Source: Piezodorus guildinii (taxonomy: Eukaryota; Arthropoda; Insecta; Hemiptera; Pentatomidae). From it: DNA of 64,000 nt. A program made the translations under genes and the position numbers. Shown piece after piece: positions 23,164 through 33,572 of this stretch (the first letter of the stretch is position 1; every line of letters begins with the position of its first letter). The notes below the pieces were generated by a model that saw only the letters and a program-made list of their open reading frames with translations, was not told the DNA's origin and made no database searches. The stretch covers positions 144,115,143-144,179,142 of the forward strand of contig CM041292.1 in assembly GCA_023052935.1 (NCBI GenBank). Direction: 5' to 3'.

Positions 23164-24300
23164 ATGGTTTCTTTTCTTGACATCGGCATGGGCCTGTGGG
23201 AGGAGGAGCTTGGTTTGGCGGAGGATATGACGCCTGTGGTTGGTCCTTTCTCCGACCTATCGAGGATTGTGGGAAATGATGGTGGGGTGCTGAAGGTGGC
23301 ACATATTAATGCAGAATCCCTGCCCGCACACATAGACGAAGTGAGACTGATTCTTCAGCAGGCGAAGTTTGACGTTTTAGCCGTAAGTGAGTCCTGGCTT
23401 GTCCCGACACTTTCCTCACACAGCGTCGGCATCGAAGGCTTCAAATTATTCAGGAATGACAGAATAGGAAAACCAAGAGGTGGTGTTGCAGTATACGTTA
23501 GGGTAGATTACCCGGTAGTCGAGTTGGAGGCCTCCACATACCAAGAAAATCATCCTGAATATTTATTCCTTGAAATTCGTGCACCAGGTGGGAGTATTTG
23601 CATAGGTGTTGTCTATCGCCCCCCTAAGGGTGGATATCTTACTGATATTGAAGAAATATTACAGTGTTACAAACACAAGTTTCTTAACGTTATACTGCTC
23701 GGAGATTTCAATGCCGACCCATTGGGTGACTCATTTAATTCCTGCCAAATGGTCTCTCTGTTTAGGGAGCTTAATCTAATTATTCTTCCTTTCCAGGCCA
23801 CGAATCATACCCATACGGCAACCATTGACTCTGATACTTGGATTGACCACATTGTGGTGTCGAATCCTTCAAAAGTGAAGCATCACGGGCAGGTTCAGGT
23901 TCCAGGAATTTCTACCCATGAACTTATTTTTGTGCTTTATAAAAGGGGACCTGAATTATGTAAATTTTCTCCTTCCTATAGTCGAAATCTAAAGAACATA
24001 GATAAAGAGGCCTTTAAATTGGATGTGATAATGATCGATTGGTCTGAGTTATACAACTCCTATCATGTTGATGACAAAGTTAAAATATACAGCAAGAAGT
24101 TAAAAGAGTTGTTTGACAAGCACGCACCACTTAGGACCTACAAGAGGCGAAAAACAAGGCCCTCTCCCTGGATGTCCGAGAATATCAAGTTACTGATGGC
24201 AAGGAGAGACTTCTTCTTCTGGATGATGACACGAGGCGGTTCTGTTGAAGATTCACTGCAATACAGGCGCTACAAAAATAAGGTAAAAAACTGCTGTTAG
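23164..24300 (+). CDS. LINE ORF2, N-terminal AP-endonuclease part
   Basis: 378 codons to a premature TAG. Motifs of APE-like endonuclease in order: VAHINAESL (N), DVLAVSESWL (E), GGVAVYVR, GVVYRPP (Y), LLGDFNADP (D, N) and TWIDHIVVSN. The final SDH motif expected before the end of the domain reads ISTHELIF: Thr replaces the catalytic Asp next to His, so nicking activity may be lost or this family deviates. The endonuclease nicks target DNA for target-primed reverse transcription. The frame ends because the A-run at 24285-24290 has six As; five would continue into the RT frame. The ATG at 23164 precedes the endonuclease by about 40 residues, a normal arrangement. Confidence 0.9.
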   Translation: MVSFLDIGMGLWEEELGLAEDMTPVVGPFSDLSRIVGNDGGVLKVAHINAESLPAHIDEVRLILQQAKFDVLAVSESWLVPTLSSHSVGIEGFKLFRNDRIGKPRGGVAVYVRVDYPVVELEASTYQENHPEYLFLEIRAPGGSICIGVVYRPPKGGYLTDIEEILQCYKHKFLNVILLGDFNADPLGDSFNSCQMVSLFRELNLIILPFQATNHTHTATIDSDTWIDHIVVSNPSKVKHHGQVQVPGISTHELIFVLYKRGPELCKFSPSYSRNLKNIDKEAFKLDVIMIDWSELYNSYHVDDKVKIYSKKLKELFDKHAPLRTYKRRKTRPSPWMSENIKLLMARRDFFFWMMTRGGSVEDSLQYRRYKNKVKNCC

Positions 24301-26065
24301 AGACGCCAAGAGAAGGATTTTAGCTAGAGATCTCAGTGATTGTGCCCCTGGCGAAATGTGGAAACAGTTGAGGGACCACAGAATCGTCAAGGCAAAGAGA
24401 AGTGAAGCAGACGTCCATTGTGATCTTGATGAACTCAATCAGTTCTTCTCTTCCCATCCATTAGTCAGGATACATGATACAAACAACATTCTACCTACTA
24501 ACGAAGAAGTTGACGACCTCATCTTTGAAGAGATCTGCGAAGAAGATGTAGCTTGGAGTATCAATACGGTCAGGTCCGGTGTGGCTGGAGATGATGGTAT
24601 CTCGAAGGTAATGATCGGATTAATGGAGAATAACAAAGTGCTTGTCAACATACTAAATGCATCTCTTCAGCAATATAGGTTCCCAGATGCGTGGAAACGT
24701 GCAATTATTAGACCAATTCCCAAGAAAACAAAGCCTAGTGAACTATCGGATTATCGACCGATCGCTGTATTGCCGGTTTTGTCGAAGGTTCTAGAGAGAT
24801 TGGTTGAGAGGGACCTAAGAAAATTCTTAGAAGACAACCACCTACTGTCTCAACATCAATCGGGCTTTAGACAGGGTCGTAGCACATGTACGGCGCTCCA
24901 CACTATTCTGAAGGATATTAGAAAAGCTACGGACGATCGAATGGTAACAATATTTGTCTCGTTAGACTTTACAAGGGCATTTGATTCGGTCGACCATGTT
25001 ACGCTGTTACGGAAATTCGGAAGCTTTGGTGTTGGGGAGCCGGTCTTGCAATGGCTCCAGTCGTATCTTAGCGAGCGGCCACAACAAGTAAGGACTCTAA
25101 GTGACGCGTCGGGATGGTTAGAATGCAGTGCAGGTGTACCACAGGGTTCAGTTTTGGGACCATTATTGTTCCTATGTTACATCAACGACTTAGCAAATAC
25201 ACTCAGAAACTGCAGAGTACATATGTTTGCAGATGACGTGTTTATTTGGGCTTCTGCGTTTCCTGAGGACGTAGTCTCGACCTTGCAGCGAGTGAACACT
25301 GATTTAGAAGAAGTTCGGCTCTGGGCAACTAAAAACAGGCTTTACCTCAACAGCAAGAAATCAAGCTGGATGCTGATCGGCAGCCCTAAACTGATGGTTA
25401 AAGCTGAAAAGGGTGCATTGCTGCCTCCACTGACGATACTTGACCAAATTATTCCGCGTTGTGTGAGGATGAGGGTCTTAGGTGTAGTTATCAACAGTAC
25501 CTTGTCTTGGCGAGACCACGCAAGTCAAGTCGTGAGCAGAGTCCATGGTGTGATGCATTCCCTCTCTCGATGGAAACGTTTGTTGCCAGCCGAGGTCAAA
25601 AGAAGGATAGTATCAGCTCTTATATGCCCTCTAGTATGGTATTGCGATTCGGTCTACTTGGACATTACTGACGCGGAGGACAGCAGGATTCAGAGAGCCC
25701 TTAACACCGCAATCCGATTTATCTTTAGCGCCAAATGGGACGAGCATATAACTCCTTTAATGAAAGAATTAGGCTGGCTGCGTGTCAAAGAATATCGCCG
25801 AATCAACCTAATGTGCCTAGCACGTAAAATACTAGATACAGGGATTCCGGAGGCACTAAGAAGTGAATTCGTGGAGGTGCGGAGCGAGAGAATGCAGGGT
25901 CTATTCCAATTACCTGCCTGCAGAACCGAGACCTTTAGAAATGCTTTCCACGCTGCGGCCGCGAGAGAGCTCAACATGCTTCCGGTGGAGATCAGGTTCG
26001 CATCCTCCTTCCGCAGGGCATGCATTCGACTATTTCTAGACGGAGACTCGACGAGTGCGCCTTGA
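24299..26065 (+). CDS. LINE ORF2, reverse transcriptase part
   Basis: The frame resumes at 24299 (RDAKRRILARDL) and is open to TGA at 26063-26065; the first Met in this part is at 24356. RT blocks in order: WKRAIIRPIPKK and DYRPIAVLPVLSKVLERL (fingers), SGFRQGRSTCTAL, motif A VSLDFTRAFDSVDH, motif B AGVPQGSVLGPLLFLCYIND, motif C HMFADDVFIWA with both aspartates, motif D LNSKKSSWMLIG, motif E LGVVINSTLSW, then the thumb and a C-terminal region ITPLMKELGWLRVKEYRR ending SFRRACIRLFLDG. All catalytic aspartates are present and no other stop occurs, so this copy is young. There is no RNase H and no C-terminal CCHC, consistent with a CR1-like clade. Confidence 0.92.
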   Translation, partial: RDAKRRILARDLSDCAPGEMWKQLRDHRIVKAKRSEADVHCDLDELNQFFSSHPLVRIHDTNNILPTNEEVDDLIFEEICEEDVAWSINTVRSGVAGDDGISKVMIGLMENNKVLVNILNASLQQYRFPDAWKRAIIRPIPKKTKPSELSDYRPIAVLPVLSKVLERLVERDLRKFLEDNHLLSQHQSGFRQGRSTCTALHTILKDIRKATDDRMVTIFVSLDFTRAFDSVDHVTLLRKFGSFGVGEPVLQWLQSYLSERPQQVRTLSDASGWLECSAGVPQGSVLGPLLFLCYINDLANTLRNCRVHMFADDVFIWASAFPEDVVSTLQRVNTDLEEVRLWATKNRLYLNSKKSSWMLIGSPKLMVKAEKGALLPPLTILDQIIPRCVRMRVLGVVINSTLSWRDHASQVVSRVHGVMHSLSRWKRLLPAEVKRRIVSALICPLVWYCDSVYLDITDAEDSRIQRALNTAIRFIFSAKWDEHITPLMKELGWLRVKEYRRINLMCLARKILDTGIPEALRSEFVEVRSERMQGLFQLPACRTETFRNAFHAAAARELNMLPVEIRFASSFRRACIRLFLDGDSTSAP

Positions 26066-26368
26066 AGCCTTATGCTCTCTGTAAACCAGTTGCCATTTCC
26101 TATCCCTTTCCTGATATTTCTTCTACTTAATTATTCCTATTCATTATCCTTTATTATTAGCATCATTCCTTTTTTTTTTTTTTTTATCTTCCTTCAGCAT
26201 ATTGCCTATATTTTATTTCATATTTTTCTAAAATTTGGAAAAGATAATATGTAAAAAATTTTCTGTTAATTATAAACATAACATTGTACAAATTAGTAGA
26301 TAAGAAATTCAATTATATTTTAAATAGCACATTTGTATGTAAAAAGTTTATAATTTTGTCTGTAAGAA

Positions 26369-26418
26369 AGGGCCTCTGGCCCTAAGACAATAAAAATCAA
26401 TCAATCAATCAATCAATC
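26369..26418 (+). terminator. LINE 3' end: hairpin, AATAAA, (TCAA)n tail
   Basis: Perfect 6-bp stem AGGGCC/GGCCCT with a TCT loop at 26369-26383, AATAAA at 26389 and five TCAA units to 26418. Such 3' structures are the recognition site for the cognate RT in CR1/L2-like elements. The antisense LINEs at 52816 and 9010 end with comparable small hairpins. Confidence 0.8.
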
Positions 26419-26426
26419 TCTTTTTT

Positions 26427-26428
<2 letters not shown>

Positions 26429-26488
<60 letters not shown>
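26429..26488. repeat. (TA)n microsatellite
   Basis: TA tract directly after the LINE tail; likely part of the original target. Confidence 0.98.
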
Positions 26489-26491
<3 letters not shown>

Positions 26492-26989
26492 ACTATTTGA
26501 AAATAATAAGCAGACTTACAATTCACATAGACTTCATTATGTCATTTTTATTTTGAAGTTTTGTTTAAGTGCTTCAGTGCTTATTTGAGCTTTTGACCTA
26601 ATCAGTTTGAAGAATGCCAACTGCTTAATAAGTGGACGAAGCCCGTAGGCCGAGCTGTCCCTGTAGGCTGGCGATAAGGAGGGACCACTCGAGGCTCAAC
26701 AAGTTTCTCTCCTGAGTCTGGCTGATAAAGTCTAGTTTACAATCGGCGAGTCTGTCCCTCCCTTGCTATTATGTGCTCCGAACTTCCATGTTTGGCCTAT
26801 CTTCGACTTAGTTGAATGCTTCGTGGCTGTGCAACTCATACTACACAAAACAATTTCATAGTTTATTTACACCTAATGTTCTGTTGAATTCCTCCCTCCC
26901 CCCCATAAAATGAATTGTTTAATGTCGTATTTTAATAAAACTTCCCGAATTTAATTGAAATTTTGATTTGACAACATGGTGATTTTATC
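26489..26989. other. Less AT-rich unassigned block
   Basis: The part 26600-26830 is distinctly richer in G and C, with two related phrases (GAGCTGTCCCT and GAGTCTGTCCCTCCC). No open frame of size and no recognised family. Confidence 0.35.
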
Positions 26990-26998
26990 AAAATTTTA

Positions 26999-27710
26999 TT
27001 TATTTTTTTTTTTTTTTAAACATATTTATTGATATTTACAACTGTATTAAATAAAATACATCTAGTAAATGTGATGGTAATATACAAAACTGTCATGAAA
27101 AACATGTAGAGACACTACCCAGTGGCAGCACTCTTAAAATATTTTAAACTATAAGGTCCCGGGGCCATTTCCTTTTCAGGCGCCTCGGAGGATTATCCGG
27201 AATTGAAGAGGAAGAAAGGATTGAAACTAGTGGGTTAGGGTGAGAATGGAGTTTGTCATGAAAGGATTGATACCTGGTCCGGGCCAAATCAGTAACATAG
27301 GGAACATTAAGGTCTTTATGGATAAGTTTATTCGTGACAAAGTAAGGAGCGTTGAGGATTTTACGAAGGATTTTGGATTGTAAGGATTGGATGCGGGAAG
27401 AATTTGATGGTTTAGTAGAGCCCCAAAGCTCTACTCCGTAAGTCCAGATTGGTCTTATAATAGTCATGTAGATGAGCCGTTTGTAGTTAAGAGGAAGGTT
27501 TGATCGTTTGTCTAGTAAGTGTTGAAGTAGCCTAAAGCGGCGAGCAGTTTCTTGTCGTTTTAGTCGTGTATGTGGATTCCAAGTTAGGCGTTTGTCAAGA
27601 AGAAGTCCTAGGTATCGGATCTGTTCAACAGGAACTAGTTGAGTGTTATTAAAGGATACTTTAGGGCAGGAAGTCAAAGGTTTACGGCGAAGAGTAAAGG
27701 TTATTTGATG
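26999..27710 (-). mobile_element. 5'-truncated Jockey-type LINE with target-site duplication
   Basis: The poly-A tail appears as a T-run at about 27002-27018. The coding end is 27144-27677 and similarity stops near 27710. AAAATTTTA flanks both ends (26990-26998 and 27711-27719), a plausible 9-bp target-site duplication. Related but more decayed copies lie at 1784, 37130 and 56045-57015, so this is an abundant family. Confidence 0.85.
27144..27677 (-). CDS. Jockey-type ORF2 C-terminal fragment
   Basis: 177 codons, intact. Starts SCPKVSFNNTQLVPVEQI, then the motif-E signature RYLGLLLDKRLTWNPH, the thumb IRPIWTYGVELWGSTKPS, SRIQSLQSKILRKILNAPY, VTNKLIHKDLNVPYV and a basic C-terminus. This order is diagnostic for the Jockey clade RT. 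The catalytic palm motifs are missing because the insertion is 5'-truncated, so the fragment cannot work as an RT. The upstream frame continues to about 27710 (FTLRRKPLT), so the Met is internal rather than a true start. Confidence 0.85.
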   Translation of the reverse strand: MTSCPKVSFNNTQLVPVEQIRYLGLLLDKRLTWNPHTRLKRQETARRFRLLQHLLDKRSNLPLNYKRLIYMTIIRPIWTYGVELWGSTKPSNSSRIQSLQSKILRKILNAPYFVTNKLIHKDLNVPYVTDLARTRYQSFHDKLHSHPNPLVSILSSSSIPDNPPRRLKRKWPRDLIV

Positions 27711-27996
27711 AAAATTTTAATTAAATCTAAAATTGAGGCTGAACTTATCATTGAATCAAGTCACGTAGTTTCTTTATTATAACACATTTTTGGTTTATTA
27801 TTTACCTTTGCAATCGATAAAAAAATAAATACTCCCCCCCCTCCTCAAAATTTGAAGGCTTATGTTTCAAAATACATAGTAGAACGAAAATAACGAATAA
27901 AAAATCCTTTTGTCTGCCGTACGCGGAATTTCTCCTGAAACTACTGGACCATTATTTTTTCAATCAGCAATCAATTGTTGTGACGCTCGCTCAATC

Positions 27997-28062
27997 GCCC
28001 TGAAGAAGACCTATAACTTAGGCCGAAACGTCGGTACCAGTAAATTAAGTTTATACTTAATT
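27997..28062 (+). ncRNA. Hammerhead-like motif with downstream hairpin
   Basis: Stem I GCC (27997-27999) with GGT (28033-28035, one G-U pair); CTGAAGA at 28000-28006; stem II GACCT (28008-28012) with AGGCC (28020-28024), one mismatch; GAAACGT at 28025-28031 followed by C, giving a GUC triplet. Eleven nt later an 8-bp hairpin AATTAAGT-TTAT-ACTTAATT (28043-28062) stands at the same distance as the hairpin in the 14078 copy but with unrelated sequence. Confidence 0.5.
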
Positions 28063-30754
28063 GTGTGTTCTATTGACTACACCCTGAACCAACTTCTTCC
28101 ATATATTTATTTTGGTCGGAAGAATCTTTTTTAGAACATAAATGAAAAGAAGGACCTAAAAAGAAAAACTCTCTAAATAATTAATAAACGTTAATTTAAA
28201 CAATCGTATTTATGATTTAGTTTTCAAAATGCCTGTGTTACAAATTGTTTTATAGCCTAAATTAAAAAAAAACAAAAAAACTTTACATCATTTTAAATCA
28301 TTTGCATAACAATGAAAGGTTGAAGTAAAGATAAATCGTTTTACAAATACGTCTCTTCTGTTTTTAATACAAAATGGCAAATTCAATTTTTTTTCAAATA
28401 GAAAATTAATACACTATGCAGGAAACCAGTTATCCAGTTATTAAAAGAGAATCGATTCACTCTCCTATAATAATAAAGCTGATGGAATACAGTTCTGACC
28501 AGAAAAACTTAATGAAAACAAAACTAATGAGTTAACTATGAGTTATAAAATAACAAAATAAGTATACTTATATTTGGTTCCCTTATTATATATATATATA
28601 TAAACCAGAAGTTATACCAATTTAATAATTAATTATAACTATATTTCATTTTTAGTGATCTAAGTTTATCTCTACCTAATTATAGTTTAAGTTTTACATG
28701 AAACTGAAATATTTTTTATTACATATTTCGTTCTTCTATTTTTCAAATCACATACATCTTTTACAACTAATTATTTGCTATTTGATCAATTTTACTCGAT
28801 TTTTCGTCAGTTTTATCATTTTGATTTATAATTACTTTCAACAACGAACCTTCACAAATATTTCGTATATTAAAATTTTTATTTTATGCTTTTCATTCTA
28901 ATTTAACTTGTGGAAATTTGCACCTTCAGATTCACCTACACACCTACGATTTTGTATAAAGAAAAACAACTTAATGATGAGTATTTAGGAAAACAAATAC
29001 CATTGGCATTTTTTCTGCTAATAAAGGTGAAATGATATTCTGTGATCTTTATCATACAATACCACAATATAGAATTATAAAATTGTTATTTAGAAGTTCG
29101 TAAATTACTACAAAGTAATAAAAACGTGTCTTCTTTATAGAATAAAGATTAGATAAATAGCGTGAGAACATTTTATTAATACTAAGATAAGAATGCTTTA
29201 ACACCTTCAGGATCATACAGGATCAGTAGGAAAAGGATCCGACATCCACAACAATCAGAAAACAGTCTAAGTAATCAACAATTTTTTTATAATTATATGG
29301 GTTTATATATTTACTATTATATACATTATATTCAATAAATCTAAAGTAATAGGTAATATTTCTCATTGATTCTTTTACTGCTTATTCTTCGCTCTCCTAA
29401 ATCTTCTGCCCGGACTTCCAACCCCAACATTAAATATTGGACCTGAGGAAACTCCAAACAGCGTAGCCTCTTCCTAATATTTGAGTTGGAAATGTGTGTT
29501 TTTACAGGGGGCTCATCTCTTCGCCAATAGCTCCCAGGTACTCAAGATCCCCTGAGATCTTAAAGTGTGCAGTTGGTAGATTGGTATCTTTTAAAAAATA
29601 AATAAAATATTATAGCAAAGGAAGATATAAAAAGATTTTTAGAATAGGCATTATAATGAGCCTGAAATTATTTTAAAATTATTTATTTTAAAATATTTTT
29701 ATCAATTAACAAGTTGGAAATATAAATATTTTTCTTAATTAAAAGATGCAAAAAATATTTAAACTATTATTTTATACTTAAAAAAAAAAAATACATGCTT
29801 CCTTGCATCCTTTTCCCCCTAAGAATATAAGCTTGTTTTGAACAATTTTAAAATTCTTATATGAAGAAGTTTTTCTGAGATCCGGAAAATCCAAAACTTA
29901 ACGATTGGAGTGTAATAGCTCCTTGAAATGTCTGAATATTTTTAGAAATATTAAAATCTAATTTTCTGCATGACGTTGTGCGACACTAAGAGGGTTTGAC
30001 CTCTTAATCTTCTGAGAAATTTTTCTTTACTTTCAATTGTTGCTACTTGTTTTTATGTGAGTGCACATCAATTAGAAAGAAAGGGAATAAACTTTATTTG
30101 TATATTTACAAATTGACAAAATATTTACAAATGATTTCGGATGAAGCATTCTTACAATCAACAAAATGTTTTGTTTGTTTGGTAATTATAATCTATTAGC
30201 CTAATGACTAAATATGTGGTAACATTAAATTTATATTATCTATGGTAGTAGGAAAAATATAAAATTTAGAATTTAAAACATACTAGCTTATGTTATAAAG
30301 CAATACATGTTTAGATCTTTTATGAGTTTAGCGTTTCGGTGAAGTTTTATTATAATTACCGATTTCCTTTATTAGTGAATTTTTGGAGACTCGTGTTTTA
30401 CAGAAGTATGAAGCTGTTTGAGTGTGGACAAATTGTTTGACTGTTGGAAGCTGCAAATCCTGGAGCATAGATGATATTTTAGTGTAGCGGGGGTAGTTGT
30501 CAATAATCTGCATTGAGATCAATTAGATATATTTCAGTTTTTCTGATGAAAACCATGGATAACAGAACAACTGCCTAACCGTTGAAAATATGGCAAGACA
30601 TTGATGAGACGATGAGACACCCTGTATGTGTATGTATATACATATATATAAATATATATGTAAAATTGAATTATTCAGTTGTATTATACAATAGAATTGA
30701 GTTATAACCATGATATAACCTCAAGATCATATGTTTTTTTTTAGTTAATGATTT
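28063..30754. other. Long AT-rich stretch, no gene recognised
   Basis: A short (TA)n lies at 28582-28601. A less AT-rich block at 29390-29580 has no recognisable frame. The 67-codon T-rich frame at 28698-28901 looks like chance. Confidence 0.4.
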
Positions 30755-30767
30755 ACTATTTTAATTT

Positions 30768-31052
30768 GGGATCATTTGTAGCTGGTGGTTAGCATAACAG
30801 CCTCCTATGCCAAAGGTTACGGGTTTAAACCCGCAGGTGGTCCTAGAATTTTTTAATGGGAGTAAAATATCCTTAGTTATGTCGTCCTTCGGAGGGGATG
30901 TTAAAAGGTGGTTCCGAGCTTGTGTGATGTCAGGTATTCCTTAAAGATCCCTATCCTAATAAAACCTGGATAAGCAAAATTTAGGACTCCCACTGTAGCA
31001 TCGTCCGATTAGCCATAGTAGCATAAAGTGACGTTAAATAAATAAACAAACA
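30768..31052 (+). mobile_element. Complete tRNA-derived SINE with target-site duplication
   Basis: The tRNA-like head has an A-box-like GTGGTTAGCATAACAG and, about 30 nt on, a B-box-like GGGTTTAAACCC. The body contains CCTTCGGAGGGGATGTTAAA, AAAGATCCCTATCC and ATCGTCCGATTAGCCATAG, and the tail is TTAAATAAATAAACAAAC. It is flanked by ACTATTTTAATTT at 30755-30767 and 31053-31065 (13-bp target-site duplication). Transcription would be by RNA polymerase III. Further copies: 9752-9880, 59611-59843, 61309-61502. Confidence 0.92.
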
Positions 31053-31065
31053 ACTATTTTAATTT

Positions 31066-31933
31066 TAATTGGCTTTAGTAAAAGTATGGAATTAAAATTC
31101 CAATTTGCTGTGATCTGGTAATGCAGCGTTAGCTTTAAATAACATTAAACTAATTTATCTCTGAAAAAAAATAAAATAAAAATAATATACAATATTTACA
31201 ACATGATTAAAAAAAAAAAGTAACAGAACTAAAATAATCATAAATTTACTACATAACTGAAACGAAAAAAAACCCATTTTTTAAAGTTCATTCTATTACT
31301 AATAATGCCACTTAATAATTATAAATATGAAAATTATTTCTATACAAAACTTTTTAAATATCTAACTAAAAAGTTAATAAAAAAATCCTTAAAATACTGA
31401 ATCCGGAAAAATTAATTAATACAAAATAAACAAATGGACATAAATTATATCCGTTGACAGGAGTAGTAAATTTCACACCATATATGTAAAATTTGACCCG
31501 GAACAGGCAATTCATCGGAACACACTTGCTATTTACAATAAGCTAATAATTAGAGAAAAGATCTGATTAATTTTTGGCAATATATTCAGTCTTATAGGAA
31601 TTTAGAATGCAATATTTATAGAAGGCTAACTTCGAAAGGATTATAATAATTTATTTATTGAGATATATTACAACGAAAGGATTAATAAATATAAGCCAAT
31701 CAAAATATAGAGTTGATAGGTAAAGATGATTTATATAGTAGAGTCAGTATGTCCCCAGCTGTTGTTGAATATATAAAAAGAATGTCCTTGCTGAATAAGG
31801 AAAAAATATTCTGCGACTGTTTTAAAAATAAACACTTTAAATATAGGCTTTAAAAATTTCTGAATGCCATTGAGACACCTAAAATTACTACGCCAGTTCC
31901 GTCTTATTTATTTTTATACCAATTCATTGTTTA

Positions 31934-31998
<65 letters not shown>

Positions 31999-33361
31999 AT
32001 ATGTATATATTTAACACTGTTTGTGCTTTGAATACTTCACTCAAATATAACTTCAATTAAAAGAACTAAGTAATAAAACTTCTGCTCTGTTTTATTTTAT
32101 TAGAAGCTGAAAATGTCAAAAAAGTATACGTTGCTAATTAAATATTTGAAATAAGAGTGTAAAATTATATTAGAGTTCTGGTATTTTATCATGTTATCAG
32201 GATATAATTGGATAAAATGGGTATGAAATGACCTTTAAGAATAAAGGTTGAGGTTAAATCCGAAAAAATTTTAGTAAAAAAGTTTTCTGTATAGTGTTAT
32301 TAATATTTAACAAATTCCGATTCTCCAAACAACCTTATGTTTTTTTTTATTTAATACATAAAGGGAGCTGAAGAATAAGGTTGGTTAAGGACTTTTTTCT
32401 CCTTAAGTCCAGCCGATGGATGGACGGTTAAATTTCCACCCCTAAGCGGTAGGTCCCATATATTGTTGCCGAAAAGCAGGAAATTTCCGATGGAGGCAGG
32501 CTCCAATAATTTCTATAATGGCCATTAATAATCCTGTCTGCTATATATAGTCATTATCTTTTTTTTTCAAACCCATTTAATTTTTTGTTGGAATATTCTT
32601 CAAACATTGTCCTGTTGAATTGAATAATCATTTGGGATATATAATATTTTATAAAATATTTTTAGACTTAATTAACACTTGTTTTTCAAAGTTAGTTTAA
32701 TGAAAAAATATAATTGATGGTTGCATGGCATTAATAGTCAAGGTCAGCTTTAGATAACCTTAATCTCCTGTAAACATCTACTGAAGACTTTTCCTCACAT
32801 ATTTATCAATGGGAATTCCATAATAGAACACGGATGCGAGCTTAATGATCATTGGTGGGATACAATAACAAGGAAAACTAGTTATTGTTATTATTATTTT
32901 TCTTTTTATGCGGATATTCTCATTTATTAGCAACGAGTAAAATATACGAGGCACCCCAATAAATGGACGCATAGTACTGTTATATGATAAAAAACCCGAT
33001 TCGGAAAGTGTGCATAAAATGCATAGCGGCAGTGTTGTAGATATGAGTAATAATGATTTATTCATTTGTATTTAGAGTAATCCCTAAACAAATGGAGCTG
33101 GCTAGCACGGCAAAAATAATAAATCTATCTCCAGCATACATCAGATATATATATTCACGAGGATATATTCACGTACAATATTTAAAAAAATTACCATTTG
33201 TTAAGGAATTAGAAAATATAGTTCGGATGAAACCATAAAAAAACAATATATTGCTTAATCACATTTTTTGCAGATATTTTGAAACAAAAAATATTTATAT
33301 GCTTCATTAAATTTACTCGTGTTTACAATTTTTTCCCTTCCTTCATTTTCGTTTCGATTAA

Positions 33362-33364
<3 letters not shown>
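31066..33364. other. AT-rich stretch with (TA)n at 31941-32003
   Basis: Contains a compound TA tract and a less AT-rich block at 32390-32530 without an open frame. A short frame near 31710-31840 (VSMSPAVVEYIKRMSLLN) is protein-like but only about 43 codons. No family recognised. Confidence 0.4.
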
Positions 33365-33420
<56 letters not shown>

Positions 33421-33424
33421 TTTT
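33365..33424. repeat. (TA)n tract followed by T-run
   Basis: TA dinucleotides to 33412 then a T-run, just upstream of a foldback-related end. Confidence 0.97.
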
Positions 33425-33486
33425 TACCTGATTCACATTCGATATTATTCTTGATTTTCTTTCATTTTCAAACTTTTATGCTTAGT

Positions 33487-33570
33487 TAGGTTTAGATGAT
33501 ATTTGAAAAAGGCCAAAGTTTAAATATAAAATTGGAGGCTGATAATGAATTTCACCAATATTTTATTTAA
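33487..33570. repeat. Relative of the 12.4-kb palindrome left end
   Basis: About 85 bp resemble 12350-12425, including AAAATTGGAGGCTGAT, TTCACCA-TATTTTATT and the upstream AAAGGCCAAAGTTTAAAT-like part. As there, a (TA)n tract lies just upstream. The hammerhead-like part is absent here. Confidence 0.6.
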
Positions 33571-33572
33571 TT

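Larger units (their letters stand above)
20533..26418 (+). mobile_element. Nearly complete APE-type LINE (CR1/Jockey-like)
   Basis: The order is: presumed 5' UTR from about 20533, ORF1 (20707-21408), a 1.75-kb AT-rich spacer, ORF2 endonuclease plus RT (23164-26065, one frameshift), a 3' UTR, the hairpin AGGGCC-TCT-GGCCCT (26369-26383), AATAAA (26389-26394) and a (TCAA)n tail (26397-26418). A hairpin plus microsatellite tail is typical of CR1/L2/Jockey-like elements and unlike L1. Flanks share TCTCTTTTT-ATAC followed by a dinucleotide run on both sides. Clade placement within CR1/Jockey is uncertain without a tree. Confidence 0.85.

Noticed and set aside
24283..24291. GTAAAAAAC contains A-AAA-AAC, a classical -1 ribosomal slippery site, right where ORF2 breaks
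   Set aside because: A -1 slip leads into the third frame; the RT frame lies at +1 (one base must be skipped). A single inserted A explains the break better.
24253..26025. Minus-strand frames under ORF2
   Set aside because: Antisense shadows of a well-supported RT gene.
33053..33238. 61-codon plus-strand frame
   Set aside because: AT-rich, no motif, overlaps a similar minus-strand frame; likely chance.
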